DNA from: Arthrobacter sp. OV608
GTDB lineage: Bacteria > Actinomycetota > Actinomycetes > Actinomycetales > Micrococcaceae
NCBI GenBank assembly: GCA_900110595.1
Contig: FOEZ01000003.1
Location: forward strand, 310,001 to 374,000
DNA: 64,000 nt
Direction: 5' to 3'
Every line of letters starts with the position of its first letter. Position 1 is the first letter of the stretch. Below the pieces are notes generated by a model, which was not told the origin of the DNA, made no database searches, and saw only the letters and a list, made by a program, of their open reading frames with translations. Shown here piece by piece: positions 9,885-18,076 of the stretch. A program made the position numbers and the translations under genes.

Positions 9885-10135
9885 CGGGCGATCGCATGCT
9901 TCCGCTCGAACGCCTCACCGGTGCGCTGCCGCAGCGATGCCTCCGAGTGCGCATCCCAGCGCCATCGCGTCGCCGTAGGTCCGGACCAAAAGGAACTGCG
10001 AATTCAGCAAAGCCAGGTCACGACGGATGTTGGAGGCAGTCACCTTGACCGCGCAACGAGTTCCTCCAGGGAGGCCTCGCCTGTGGTCACGGTAAGGTAG
10101 TAGACCTCCTCGCGGCGCGCGTTTGCGGTCAGCTT
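9885..10135 (-). pseudogene. Remnant of a DeoR-family regulator 5' end (copy of the 31-kb gene)
   Basis: Base-by-base this stretch parallels the start of the intact deoR gene at 30.75-31.00 kb, including the leader (GGCATGGCGGTGGCAGTG) and the region encoding [17 protein letters not shown] versus SANARREEIYHLAVTTG. The ATG of the intact gene is AAG here (10133-10135), and small indels break the frame past about residue 25. The segment stops near 9885, inside what would be the effector domain. It cannot make a working regulator. It sits immediately downstream of a pdxA-like remnant in the same order and orientation as the intact locus. Confidence 0.85.
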
Positions 10136-10229
10136 TCCCGGTCTCCTCCCCGTGGGCATGGCGGTGGCAGTGCTACCCATGCTAGTTCGGCCCCCAAAAA
10201 ATCCGGGGTTACACGGCCACCGACTGCAG

Positions 10230-10425
10230 GTGGCCATCTCCACCACCAACTGCAGCGCCTCCACCATGGACGGGGAATCGGCGATCGCCTTGCCGGCGAT
10301 GTCGAAGGCCGTGCCGTGGTCCACGGACGTGCGGATCACCGGCAGGCCCACCGAGATGTTCACGCCGGCCAATGCCCAGCACCTTCACCGGCCCGTGCCC
10401 CTGGTCGTGCTTCTTCCGTGAGCGG
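10230..10425 (-). pseudogene. Remnant of a pdxA2 3' end (copy of the 31-kb gene)
   Basis: The minus-strand translation includes [18 protein letters not shown] and [10 protein letters not shown], which match the C-terminal part of the intact PdxA2 (GVNITVGLPVVRTSVDHG, FDIAGKNIAD). Upstream of this, the codons for the substrate-proximal [13 protein letters not shown] segment are also recognisable but out of frame. Only about 65 codons remain. The 31-kb terminator hairpin is not conserved in the gap to the deoR remnant; instead there is a weaker hairpin (GGCCACC/GGTGGCC near 10220). This is a dead partial duplicate. Confidence 0.85.
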
Positions 10426-10570
10426 TTTGTTTGGATCTCCTTCCTTTGGTCCCCGCTGGGCACGGCGCGGGGGCGTTGGCTCCTGCGGGGAGGTCTTGAT
10501 GCCCATTGTCGGACCCGACTTGTAGTCTTGGGACAGCTCAAGGAGAGCGACCGTAGAGATAGGGCTATTG

Positions 10571-11524
10571 ATGCAGCGCAGTATTCAGTTTTGGCGACTG
10601 AGCGGTTCGGGCGGTAGTGAGATGCCCGGCACTTTTCCCGCCGCCGAGTTCGTTAAGGTGCTGCGGGAGGCGGAGGCTAATGACCTGGATAGACACCGCG
10701 TTTGCCGAAACGGTATGACAGTAATAGCGCACTCCGCTGGAATCTCTCCTCACCCCATGGTTCTCCTCGATAAGGTCCGGCGTGAAAACTATCCGAGTGT
10801 CGGAGACCGGGCTGGTCGGCGTCAACCCATGCGATTGCAGGAAGGGGAAGGTCTCTTGGAGCCCACCTATTTCTCCTTCCTGGACAACAACGTCGTCGCA
10901 GCGCTGGTAAACGGGAATGGACCACACCCGCAACGACTTGCGGAATACATTCGTTTGAAGTTTCGAACTCCTGTCGGGCTTGTCCCAGTCTTACGCCGTG
11001 ATCTTGATGCAGTGCTGAGGCGCATGCGCATCACGGAAGTGGAGGTCGCGGTCCCTGCAGAGCGTCTAGACCGGGAACTCGTAGGTGGGGACTGGGTGGC
11101 CGCCCTCGATGGGGCTCGAAGTCTCAGCCATGATGGTGTGATCAGGATCGGACTCTCAGTTGGGCAAAAGGGAGATGCTTTCTATAAGGCGTCGTTCAGC
11201 GAGCACGTGCGGACTCTGGTTGACCAATTGCGGCAGGCCACGGGTTTTGGTGACCTCACCACAGCGAGAGTGGCAGGAAGTGTCCGCGGTGACCGCCAAG
11301 TTGTCGACCTCATCAATGACAGATTTGTAGAGCGGGTGGACGTGGACCCCGACAAGTTCGGCGACCCTGAACGAGCCACGAATTATGCACGGGATGTGCT
11401 GACTGCGGTTGCCGATCGAACCAAGGACTACTTGGAGGGCACTCTCCCCGTGGCTCCCGCGAGTTATATAGCACTCGGTGATTTTGACGAGGCAATTGAC
11501 AATGAACAGCAACGCCCCACGTGA
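10571..11524 (+). CDS. Unassigned soluble protein, first gene of a two-gene unit
   Basis: A 317-residue protein with no signal peptide or membrane helix. The N-terminal half is mixed alpha/beta. The middle holds LLEPTYFSFLDNNVVAALVN followed by an arginine-rich HPQRLAEYIRLKF segment, and the C-terminal half is polar and helical. The pattern faintly recalls DUF6731-type proteins, but I cannot assign it. The ATG at 10571 follows a purine-rich ATAGGG; a TTG at 10568 is an alternative. The next gene starts inside its 3' end (23-base overlap), implying coupled translation with a membrane protein. It sits beside a type I RM operon in low-GC DNA, so an anti-phage role is possible but only inferred. 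Confidence 0.75.
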   Translation: MQRSIQFWRLSGSGGSEMPGTFPAAEFVKVLREAEANDLDRHRVCRNGMTVIAHSAGISPHPMVLLDKVRRENYPSVGDRAGRRQPMRLQEGEGLLEPTYFSFLDNNVVAALVNGNGPHPQRLAEYIRLKFRTPVGLVPVLRRDLDAVLRRMRITEVEVAVPAERLDRELVGGDWVAALDGARSLSHDGVIRIGLSVGQKGDAFYKASFSEHVRTLVDQLRQATGFGDLTTARVAGSVRGDRQVVDLINDRFVERVDVDPDKFGDPERATNYARDVLTAVADRTKDYLEGTLPVAPASYIALGDFDEAIDNEQQRPT

Positions 11525-12041
11525 CCTCGGCTCTCCACTCGCCAATCAGAGCTGGCGAAAACGTCGAGTCTACGCCTGGGTCAGGCTTCCTTGGATGGAC
11601 TTTCTAACGATAATCCCGATTGGAATTTGGCTTTGGCTGGGGATCGGTGGAATCTTGCCGAAGTTTCTTTTGGATTCCTCGGAAGCGGAGCGGCGTGTAG
11701 TCTTTCAGTCCATTGCGACTCTGGCAGGAACGACAGCAGGGCTGACTCTCACGTCTGTCAGCATCCTCATTAACCTGATACGAACGCCTTTGGGTGTCTT
11801 GGACAAGGTACTTCTGGAGGGAGATAAACGACAAGTAGGCTCTGTTTTTCTCTCAGCACTACCAAAGCTCGCCATGACTACCATTATTGCCTTGGCCGCT
11901 GTCTCACTTGATGTCCTGTGGGACGGACGCATCCGACAAATCGGCCTGGATATCGTGGTGCTTTGGTTGGCGTCCGCATCAGTGCTGGCCATGGCTCGGA
12001 TCGTGTGGGTCTTGCGCCGGCTCCTGGATCTTTCGATGTGA
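11502..12041 (+). CDS. Four-helix membrane protein, partner of the upstream gene
   Basis: A 179-residue protein. A basic N terminus (SWRKRRVYAWVR) is followed by a helix at about 30-47 (FLTIIPIGIWLWLGIGGIL), a second at about 66-85 (IATLAGTTAGLTLTSVSILI), a third at about 115-135 and a fourth at about 143-165, then a short basic tail. ATG 11502 follows GACGAGG at normal spacing and overlaps the preceding gene by 23 bases; a GTG at 11478 would add eight residues. The family is not recognised. In two-gene defence systems a small membrane protein is often the effector paired with a soluble sensor, but that is inference from layout. Confidence 0.75.
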   Translation: MNSNAPRDLGSPLANQSWRKRRVYAWVRLPWMDFLTIIPIGIWLWLGIGGILPKFLLDSSEAERRVVFQSIATLAGTTAGLTLTSVSILINLIRTPLGVLDKVLLEGDKRQVGSVFLSALPKLAMTTIIALAAVSLDVLWDGRIRQIGLDIVVLWLASASVLAMARIVWVLRRLLDLSM

Positions 12042-12142
12042 CTCCACGGCGGCGCTACTTTGCTTTCGTCCGGCTGTCACTGTTCAACCGATGCGGGGGT
12101 ACTTTGTTCCCTAAGCCGGACTGGCGGCGACGAGCCTCCGGG

Positions 12143-12199
12143 CTGGAAGGGCTGAATCACCGAGAGGTGCCCGGCCCGGGCCGCGATCAGGTATTTGAC
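12143..12199 (-). pseudogene. Remnant of a GntR-family gene 3' end
   Basis: On the minus strand these codons read KYLIAARAGHLSVIQPFQ. The C terminus of the intact GntR regulator at 42.3 kb reads KCLVAARAGHLSVMQSLQ, and the DNA is clearly alignable. Nothing of the rest of a GntR gene is seen nearby, so only the last 19 or so codons survive. Confidence 0.7.
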
Positions 12200-12206
12200 G
12201 CGCTCG

Positions 12207-12546
12207 GTCGGGAGATCGTCAGACGGTCACCGCGACCGACATCGTCGATGAGGTGCTGGCCGTCGTTGAGAAATCGGAGTGGAACATTCCTCGCAGTGGG
12301 AGCAGCCACGCTGGCGGCACTAGTTGGTCTGACCGCATCTTCGGCGGAATGGGAGCAGCATTCTGGGTAGACGGAACTACGTCTCAACCAGCTGAGCCGT
12401 ATCCGTCCAGCTCCCACATGAGCAGCCCTCAATGCACAGGCCGCCGTCGCCCAGCCCCGCTTGGATGGGCGCCGAAGGCCGTGACTTCTTTGCTCCGGAC
12501 GTCCTCTACGAACCATTTGAGCAAAAAGTCACGTCTGTCTACTAGA
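12207..12546 (+). pseudogene. Decayed single-helix membrane protein remnant
   Basis: A plus-strand frame carries a hydrophobic helix (FLAVGAATLAALVGLTASSA) then EWEQHSG, an in-frame TAG, TELRLNQLSRIRPAPT, a TGA and AALNAQAAVAQPRL. After a frame change it ends GRDFFAPDVLYEPFEQKVTS before TAG at 12541-12543. Two nonsense codons and one shift break an otherwise protein-like sequence. The family is not recognised. Together with the GntR remnant this accounts for most of the gap between 12041 and 12529. Confidence 0.4.
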
Positions 12547-13815
12547 TGAAACAAGTAACGACAAATAGCGCGGATCCCCCCGCCCCACCAGTCGGCGCAG
12601 GGCGTCGACGCCTTCAAAATCCGCGGCACCCATATCCGTGGACAACCATCGAACCAGCAGCTGAGCATCCCCGCTGGCCCTGACAGCCGCCCCAACGGCC
12701 AGGTCCAGCTGGTCCCGCAGAAGCTGCACCGCCAGAACGCCGGAGCGGCTGAGCAGGGGAGCGGTGTAGGCCTCCAACGCTTCCGCTACCTGGCCTTTGC
12801 GCAGCAGCCCCAGCACCCGGCCCGAATCGGAGCGCCCGGCTAGCCCCGCGGCCAGCCGGTACGGGTTCGACTCCACGGCGTCGCCCAGTATGGACCGGAC
12901 TCGGAACATCTCCGTGCGGATGGCCTGCGGCGTCCCGGCATCCCCATGAAGCTCATACGCCAGCTCCTCGGCGCACTACCCCTGCGACCGGGAATCCAGC
13001 AGTGCCAGGATCTCCGCCCGGCGCAGCGTCAGCGGCACCCGGCTTCGATCGGCAAACACCGCGGCGGGCCTGTCCCCGAGGAGCTCCAGCCACGAAACCA
13101 CGGAACCAGGCCGACGCACATCCTGCCGGGACGCACGCGTGGAAGACGAAGCACCCAAGGAGGCGCCGCCGTCGGACGTTCCCAACAGTGACTCCGCCAC
13201 CCGGACCGCGCACCGGACCATCCGCAGGGTGTCCGCGCTGATGGTGTCCAGCGGCCCGGAGACGTCCAGCACGCCCAGCAGCCGGCCGGTAGCCGGGTCC
13301 GTGATGGGCGCCGCCGTGCAGGCCCAATCGTGGTGGGTGCGGACCAGGTGCTCGGCGGAGAACAGCTGCACCGGCCCGCCGGTGACCAGTGCCTCGCTGA
13401 TGGCGTTGGTGCCAATGCCCGCCTCGGACCAGTCCGCCCCCTCGGAGAACTCCAGCCGGTCCGCCCGGCGCAGCGCTTCCCGGCTGCCTACCCGCCACAG
13501 GATCTCGCCAGTGTCGTCGGTGAGCACCAGCAGGTGCCGGCCGGAACTGGAATCGTCGGCCAGCAGGTCCTGCAGCGCCGGCATCACCAGCTGCAGCCGG
13601 TGCTCCCGCCGCAGCTGCAGCACCTCGGACGGATCGTGCAGGTGCCGCGGGCTGTGCTGGTCAGGGCTGATGCCCAGCGCCATGGACCGTCGCCACGACT
13701 CGGCCAGCGGTGTGGGGATCTCCGGGCGAGTGACACCGGAGATGACCAGCTCGTGGGCGCGGCGCAGAGCACGCGCGTACTTCGCCGGGTCCGAAAACCT
13801 CAGGCCGTAGTCCAC
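12529..13815 (-). pseudogene. GAF-domain transcriptional regulator interrupted by an in-frame TAG
   Basis: The first 279 codons (13815 to 12979) encode an activator-like protein: an N-terminal SWRRS segment, a GAF sensor at about 90-210 (SEAGIGTNAISEAL, RTHHDWACTAAPITDP, LLGVLDVSGPL), then the beginning of a winged-helix region (PLTLRRAEILALLDSRSQG). A TAG at 12976-12978 stops it. Downstream, in exactly the same frame and with no indel, the expected continuation runs on (EELAYELHGDAGTPQAIRTE, then MFRVRSILGD) to TGA at 12529, giving 428 residues if read through. The gene is divergent from the monooxygenase/dehydrogenase operon and probably controlled it. Loss of the DNA-binding end should inactivate it unless the TAG is a sequencing error. 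Confidence 0.85.
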
Positions 13816-13985
13816 CGTCTCCTCCTCACCGCCGGCGTCCTTGCCGGCAGTGCCCGTGTAACGCGCTTGTTACCCCTGCCGCATTCCAATAGTGATGCAG
13901 CTCACGACCGCCCCAGCATACCGCAGGGACCCCGGCGGGACGGAGCCGCCCGGACCACCTGAGGGACCGAAACAAAGGAGTGGAG

Positions 13986-15785
13986 ATGACTGAAACACCC
14001 ATCGCCGCCGCGCAGGCCTGGCTGGCCAGCCTGGACGCCGCGCTGCAGCGGGGCGACGTGGACGCCGCGCTGGACCTCTTCGAGGATGAAAGCTACTGGC
14101 GCGACTTCGTGGCGTTCACCTGGAACCTGAAAACACTGGAAGGCAAGGCGGACATCCGCCGCATGCTCAAGGCCAGGCTGGACCACGTGCAGCCGGCCAA
14201 CTGGGCGCTCGCCGAGGATGCCACCGGCAGCGCCGGCCCGGACGGAACCGTGGAGGCCTGGATCACGTTCGAAACCGGCGCCGCCCGCGGCTACGGCCAC
14301 CTCCGGCTGCAGAACGGCAAATGCTGGACGCTGCTCACCACCATGCAGGAGCTGAAGGGCTTCGAAGAGAAGAAAGGTCCGCGCCGCGAGCAGGGCGTGG
14401 CGCACGAGATCATCCGCGGCCGCCGCTCCTGGAAGGAACTCAAGGAGGAGCAGGAAGCGCAGCTCGGCTACGAGGAGCAGCCCTACTGCGTGATCATCGG
14501 CGGCGGGCAGGGCGGCATCGGACTCGCGGCCCGGCTGAAGCGGCTCGGTGTACCCACCATCGTGATCGAGAAGAACCAGAACCCGGGCGACTCCTGGCGC
14601 AACCGCTACAAGTCCCTGCACCTGCACGACCCCGTCTGGTACGACCACCTGCCCTACCTGAAGTTCCCGGACGACTGGCCCGTCTTCGCCGCCAAGGACA
14701 AGATCGGCGACTGGCTGGAGCACTACACCCGCATCATGGAGCTGAACTACTGGTCCGGCACCGAGTGCGTGGGCGCCGAGTACGACGACGGCACGCAGGA
14801 ATGGGCGGTCAACGTCCTCCGCAACGGGTCGCCTGTGACGTTGCGGCCCAAGCAGCTCGTTTTCGCCCTGGGCGTGTCCGGCTATCCGAACATTCCCACG
14901 TTCGACGGCGCCCAGTCCTTTTTGGGGGAGCAGCGGCACTCCTCCCAGCACCCCGGCGGCGGGGACTGGACCGGGAAGAAGGCCGTGGTAATTGGCTCCA
15001 ACAACTCCGCGCACGATATCTGCGCCGACCTCTGGGAGCACGGCGCAGACGTCACCATGGTCCAGCGCTCCTCCACTCACATCGCCCGGAGCGAATCGCT
15101 AATGGACCTGGCGCTGGGTGACCTGTACTCGGAGCGGGCTTTGGCTACCGGGGTGACCACGGAGAAAGCCGACCTGCTGTTCGCCTCGCTGCCGATGCGC
15201 ATCCTGCCCGAGGCACAGGTGCCGGTGTATCAGGAGATGGCCAAGCGGGACGCCGAGTTCTACTCGCAGCTGGAGGCTGCCGGGTTCGAGCTGGACTTCG
15301 GCGTGGACGGGTCCGGCCTGTTCCTGAAATACCTGCGGCGCGGCTCGGGCTACTACATCGATGTCGGCGCCTCCCAGCTGATTATCGACGGCCGGGTGAA
15401 GCTGAAGTCCGGGCAGGTTTCGAAGATCACCGGCAACGCGGTGGTGATGGCGGACGGGACCGAGCTGGAGGCCGACCTGATTGTCTACGCCACCGGGTAC
15501 GGGTCCATGAACGGCTGGCTGGCGGACCTGGTCTCTCCCGAAATCGCGGACAAGGTAGGAAAATGCTGGGGATACGGCTCGGACACGCCAAAAGACCCTG
15601 GCCCGTGGGAGGGGGAGCTGCGCAATATGTGGAAACCAACCAACGTCCCCAATCTCTGGATCCACGGCGGCAACCTGCACCAGAGCCGGCACTACTCCTC
15701 CTACCTGGCCCTGCAGCTCAAGGCTCGGATGGAAGGGCTGGAGACGCCGGTGTACGAACTGCAGCCCAGCCACCACACCCGCTAG
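13986..15785 (+). CDS. Flavin-dependent monooxygenase with N-terminal SnoaL/NTF2-like domain
   Basis: A protein of about 599 residues. Residues 1-130 are a SnoaL/NTF2-like fold (WLASLDAALQRGDVDAALDL). The rest is a class B flavoprotein monooxygenase: an FAD-binding GGGQGGIGLAARL Rossmann motif near 170, a PGDSWRNRY segment, the fingerprint FLGEQRHSSQH (F-x-G-x-x-x-H-x-x-x-H, the last residue usually aromatic), a second nucleotide site VIGSNNSAHDICADL for NAD(P)H, and ATGYGSMNGWL near the end. It should insert one oxygen into an organic substrate, perhaps a ketone. ATG 13986 follows AAAGGAG; GTG 13980 is an alternative. The alcohol dehydrogenase starts 15 bases downstream, so the pair probably oxidises an alcohol through its ketone. 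Confidence 0.88.
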   Translation: MTETPIAAAQAWLASLDAALQRGDVDAALDLFEDESYWRDFVAFTWNLKTLEGKADIRRMLKARLDHVQPANWALAEDATGSAGPDGTVEAWITFETGAARGYGHLRLQNGKCWTLLTTMQELKGFEEKKGPRREQGVAHEIIRGRRSWKELKEEQEAQLGYEEQPYCVIIGGGQGGIGLAARLKRLGVPTIVIEKNQNPGDSWRNRYKSLHLHDPVWYDHLPYLKFPDDWPVFAAKDKIGDWLEHYTRIMELNYWSGTECVGAEYDDGTQEWAVNVLRNGSPVTLRPKQLVFALGVSGYPNIPTFDGAQSFLGEQRHSSQHPGGGDWTGKKAVVIGSNNSAHDICADLWEHGADVTMVQRSSTHIARSESLMDLALGDLYSERALATGVTTEKADLLFASLPMRILPEAQVPVYQEMAKRDAEFYSQLEAAGFELDFGVDGSGLFLKYLRRGSGYYIDVGASQLIIDGRVKLKSGQVSKITGNAVVMADGTELEADLIVYATGYGSMNGWLADLVSPEIADKVGKCWGYGSDTPKDPGPWEGELRNMWKPTNVPNLWIHGGNLHQSRHYSSYLALQLKARMEGLETPVYELQPSHHTR

Positions 15786-15800
15786 AAGGAAGAACCCATC

Positions 15801-16856
15801 ATGAAGGCAGCACGATTCCACGCCCGCAAGGACATCCGGATCGAGGACATCCCGGAGCCGGAACTTCGCACCGGGGCGGTGAAGATCGACGTCGCGTGGT
15901 GCGGCATCTGCGGCACCGACCTGCACGAGTATCTGGAAGGGCCCATCTTCTGTCCGGCGCCCGGCCATCCGCACCCGCTGTCCCACGAGGACTCCCCGGT
16001 GACCCTGGGGCACGAATTCTCCGGGACTGTCTCAGAAGTCGGCGAAGGCGTGGAGGGGCTGGAAGTTGGTGACAACGTCGTCGTCGAACCCTATTTTGTG
16101 GACGGCGATTGCGACATGTGCCAGGCGGGCAGCTACCACCTGTGCCGGCAGATGGGCTTCATCGGGCTGTCCGGCGGCGGTGGAGGGCTGAGCGAGAAGA
16201 TCGTGGTGGACGCGCGGTGGGTGCACCCCATCGGGGACATTCCACTGGACGAGGCGGCGCTGATCGAACCGCTGTCCGTGGCGCACCACGCGGTGGCGCG
16301 CAGCGGCGTGAAGGCTGGTGACACGGCGTTGGTTGGCGGGTCCGGACCCATCGGGCTGCTCACCGCCGCGGTCCTGAAGGGCATGGGCGTGGCTACGATC
16401 ATCAGCGAGTTGAGCCAGGCGCGCAAGGAGAAGGCCACCTCCAGCGGTGTGGCGGACCATGTTCTGGACCCGAGCAAGGAGGACGTCCCGGCGCGGGTGC
16501 GGGAACTGACTGGCGGGACTGGGGCCGACGTCGCGTTCGAGTGCGCGGGCGTGAACGCGGTGCTGGACACCATGCTCGACGCCGTCCGGCCCGGCGCCGT
16601 GGTGGTCAACGTGTCCATCTGGGGTGCGCCCGCCATGGTGGACATGCAGAAGCTGGTGCTCAAGGAGATTGACCTGCGCGGCACCATCGCCTACATCCGT
16701 GACCACCCCGCCGTGATCAGGATGGTGCAGGAGAGCAAGGTGGACCTCAAGCCCTTCATCACCGGCCGGATCGCGCTGGAGGACCTGGTGGAGCAGGGCT
16801 TCGACACCCTGATCAACCACAAGGACACGGCCGTGAAGGTGCTGGTGCACCCGTAG
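15801..16856 (+). CDS. Zinc-dependent alcohol dehydrogenase, 2,3-butanediol dehydrogenase-like
   Basis: A 351-residue medium-chain dehydrogenase. The catalytic zinc site is visible as CGICGTD (C37 region), the GHEFSG histidine and IEPLSV glutamate. The NAD-binding Rossmann motif is VGGSGPIGLL, and sequence character is close to (R,R)-butanediol dehydrogenases. The structural-zinc lobe reads DGDCDMCQAGSYHLC: only three of the usual four cysteines, the first being replaced by Asp/Gly. AAGGAAG precedes the ATG. It forms an operon with the monooxygenase, and the substrate may be a diol, acetoin or other secondary alcohol; this is inferred from family and context. Confidence 0.88.
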   Translation: MKAARFHARKDIRIEDIPEPELRTGAVKIDVAWCGICGTDLHEYLEGPIFCPAPGHPHPLSHEDSPVTLGHEFSGTVSEVGEGVEGLEVGDNVVVEPYFVDGDCDMCQAGSYHLCRQMGFIGLSGGGGGLSEKIVVDARWVHPIGDIPLDEAALIEPLSVAHHAVARSGVKAGDTALVGGSGPIGLLTAAVLKGMGVATIISELSQARKEKATSSGVADHVLDPSKEDVPARVRELTGGTGADVAFECAGVNAVLDTMLDAVRPGAVVVNVSIWGAPAMVDMQKLVLKEIDLRGTIAYIRDHPAVIRMVQESKVDLKPFITGRIALEDLVEQGFDTLINHKDTAVKVLVHP

Positions 16857-16881
16857 GGGCGGAGGGCAGCCGCATGTCAGG

Positions 16882-16985
16882 GGAGCGGCTGCCGTTCGCG
16901 GGCACTGACGGAGGACGACGGCGGAACGTAATCCCGCCGTCGTCCTTCCAAACGTTGCTGCTGACCCGGCGACCGAATCCTGGGG
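16882..16985. repeat. Hairpin repeat element, copy 1
   Basis: One of three copies of a roughly 110-bp element (others near 21390 and 24880). Its core is a perfect 12-bp stem (GGACGACGGCGG, 16913-16924, with 16934-16945) around a 9-base loop, flanked by the shared left arm GGGAGCGGCTGCCGTTCGC and the shared right arm GTTGCTGCTG...GAATCCTGG. It fills the gap between two convergent genes and probably acts as a two-way terminator. Confidence 0.85.
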
Positions 16986-16990
16986 AACTC

Positions 16991-17332
16991 CTAGCCCTCG
17001 CGGTCAATCTGCAGGTAGCTCAGTCCGCTGAGGTCGAGCCAGAACTGGGTGGGAGTCTCCACCAGGCGCAACAGGACGCCCCCGCAGGAACTGCAGCGAA
17101 CCACGATGCCTGGAGCGTCAGCGTAGACCTTTGCCTCCGCGAAAGCCCGGACCGCGCCGCAGTGCTTGCACCGTCCGATCGCCGCGACGATATCGAAGCG
17201 GAACACTTCCCACAGGGGGCCTGCCGCCGCGTTGCCATCGAGATGGGGTATCGGGTTGTGCTCAAAACCGGCGATGTCCCGGTCCTCAGGGCCCGGGTTC
17301 TCAGCTCCGGGGAAAGCGTGTTTGCCGGTCAC
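16991..17332 (-). CDS. DUF6510 family protein (zinc-ribbon-like)
   Basis: A 113-residue protein with the DUF6510 pattern: HLDGNAAAGPLWEVF, then two CxxC knuckles (GRCKHCGA and VRCSSCGG) about 30 residues apart that look able to bind a metal, then LLRLVETPTQFWLDLSGL. Start GTG 17332 overlaps the stop of the upstream reductase (GTGA); longer starts would run into that gene. The family commonly sits beside sulfite-oxidase-like molybdoenzymes with a ferredoxin-reductase-like partner, as here. Its biochemical role is unknown. Confidence 0.85.
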   Translation of the reverse strand: MTGKHAFPGAENPGPEDRDIAGFEHNPIPHLDGNAAAGPLWEVFRFDIVAAIGRCKHCGAVRAFAEAKVYADAPGIVVRCSSCGGVLLRLVETPTQFWLDLSGLSYLQIDREG

Positions 17333-18066
17333 CGGGTTCCTCCCGTCCCGCCGAAGCGTTCGGTCTTGATCGAGGCGGCGGGATAGCCTGCCTGGACCAG
17401 CCATTCTGCGACCGTTTCGACGAACACAGTCTGGCCACAAATGAAGATGTCCGGTGCAGGGTCCGCCGGCAGGATACTCGCCAGGAGCACCTCCGCCGTG
17501 AGCCGTTGAGGAGCGGCCGGCCAGCCCGGTGGCGCTTCGCGTGTGTAGACGTAGTCGACGGTCAATTTACGGGATTCCCGGCTCAAGGTGAGCAGCTCCT
17601 CGCGGTAGAACCCCGCCCTGGGTGACTTGAGCGAATACAGCAGCCGGAACTGGGACGGGTTTTCCGAGGCCTCATGCGCCCGGATCATGGACATCAGCGG
17701 CACGATGCCGGATCCGCCCGCGATCAGCTGCACCGGGTTCGTGTCCGTCGGACGCCAGACGAACCAGCCGCCCACAGGGCCACGGATCTCCAGCTGGTCA
17801 CCGATGGCAACATCCCTGACCAGATAGGGGGAAACTTCACCGTCAGGCAATTCGTCAACAGTGATCTCCAACAGCTCATCCATGCCGGCCGTAGCGACCG
17901 AGTAGGAGCGGACCGCCGAATAACCGTCGTCCGCCGTAAGCCGGATATCGATGTGCTGTCCGGCAAGGTTGCCCATCAGACCGTCAACCCGCAAACCGAT
18001 GGTTCTGGACGTTTCCGATTCGGGCACGCCGCTGACCACTTCGGCGACGCGCCAGAGCCCCGTCAT
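17329..18066 (-). CDS. FAD/NAD-binding oxidoreductase of the ferredoxin-reductase family
   Basis: A 245-residue flavin reductase. The FAD-binding barrel carries RSYSVATAG, with the R-x-Y-S flavin motif, and GPVGGWFVW. The nucleotide-binding half has LIAGGSGIVPLMSMIR and the C-terminal FICGQTVFVETVAEWL. It has no ferredoxin domain, so it likely passes electrons between NAD(P)H and a partner. ATG 18066, preceded by GAGG, lies 10 bases after the molybdoenzyme stop; longer starts up to 18111 would overlap that gene. The operon order is molybdoenzyme, this reductase, DUF6510, which suggests it serves the molybdoenzyme. Confidence 0.9.
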   Translation of the reverse strand: MTGLWRVAEVVSGVPESETSRTIGLRVDGLMGNLAGQHIDIRLTADDGYSAVRSYSVATAGMDELLEITVDELPDGEVSPYLVRDVAIGDQLEIRGPVGGWFVWRPTDTNPVQLIAGGSGIVPLMSMIRAHEASENPSQFRLLYSLKSPRAGFYREELLTLSRESRKLTVDYVYTREAPPGWPAAPQRLTAEVLLASILPADPAPDIFICGQTVFVETVAEWLVQAGYPAASIKTERFGGTGGTR

Positions 18067-18076
18067 GGGTGCGGCC

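Noticed and set aside
9885..10425. Insertion by a transposon to explain the duplicated pdxA2-deoR fragment
   Set aside because: No transposase, terminal inverted repeats or target-site duplication was seen at either copy.
13902..15080. A 392-residue minus-strand frame opposite the monooxygenase
   Set aside because: It is a high-GC antisense shadow with no family pattern; the plus strand encodes clear FAD-binding motifs.
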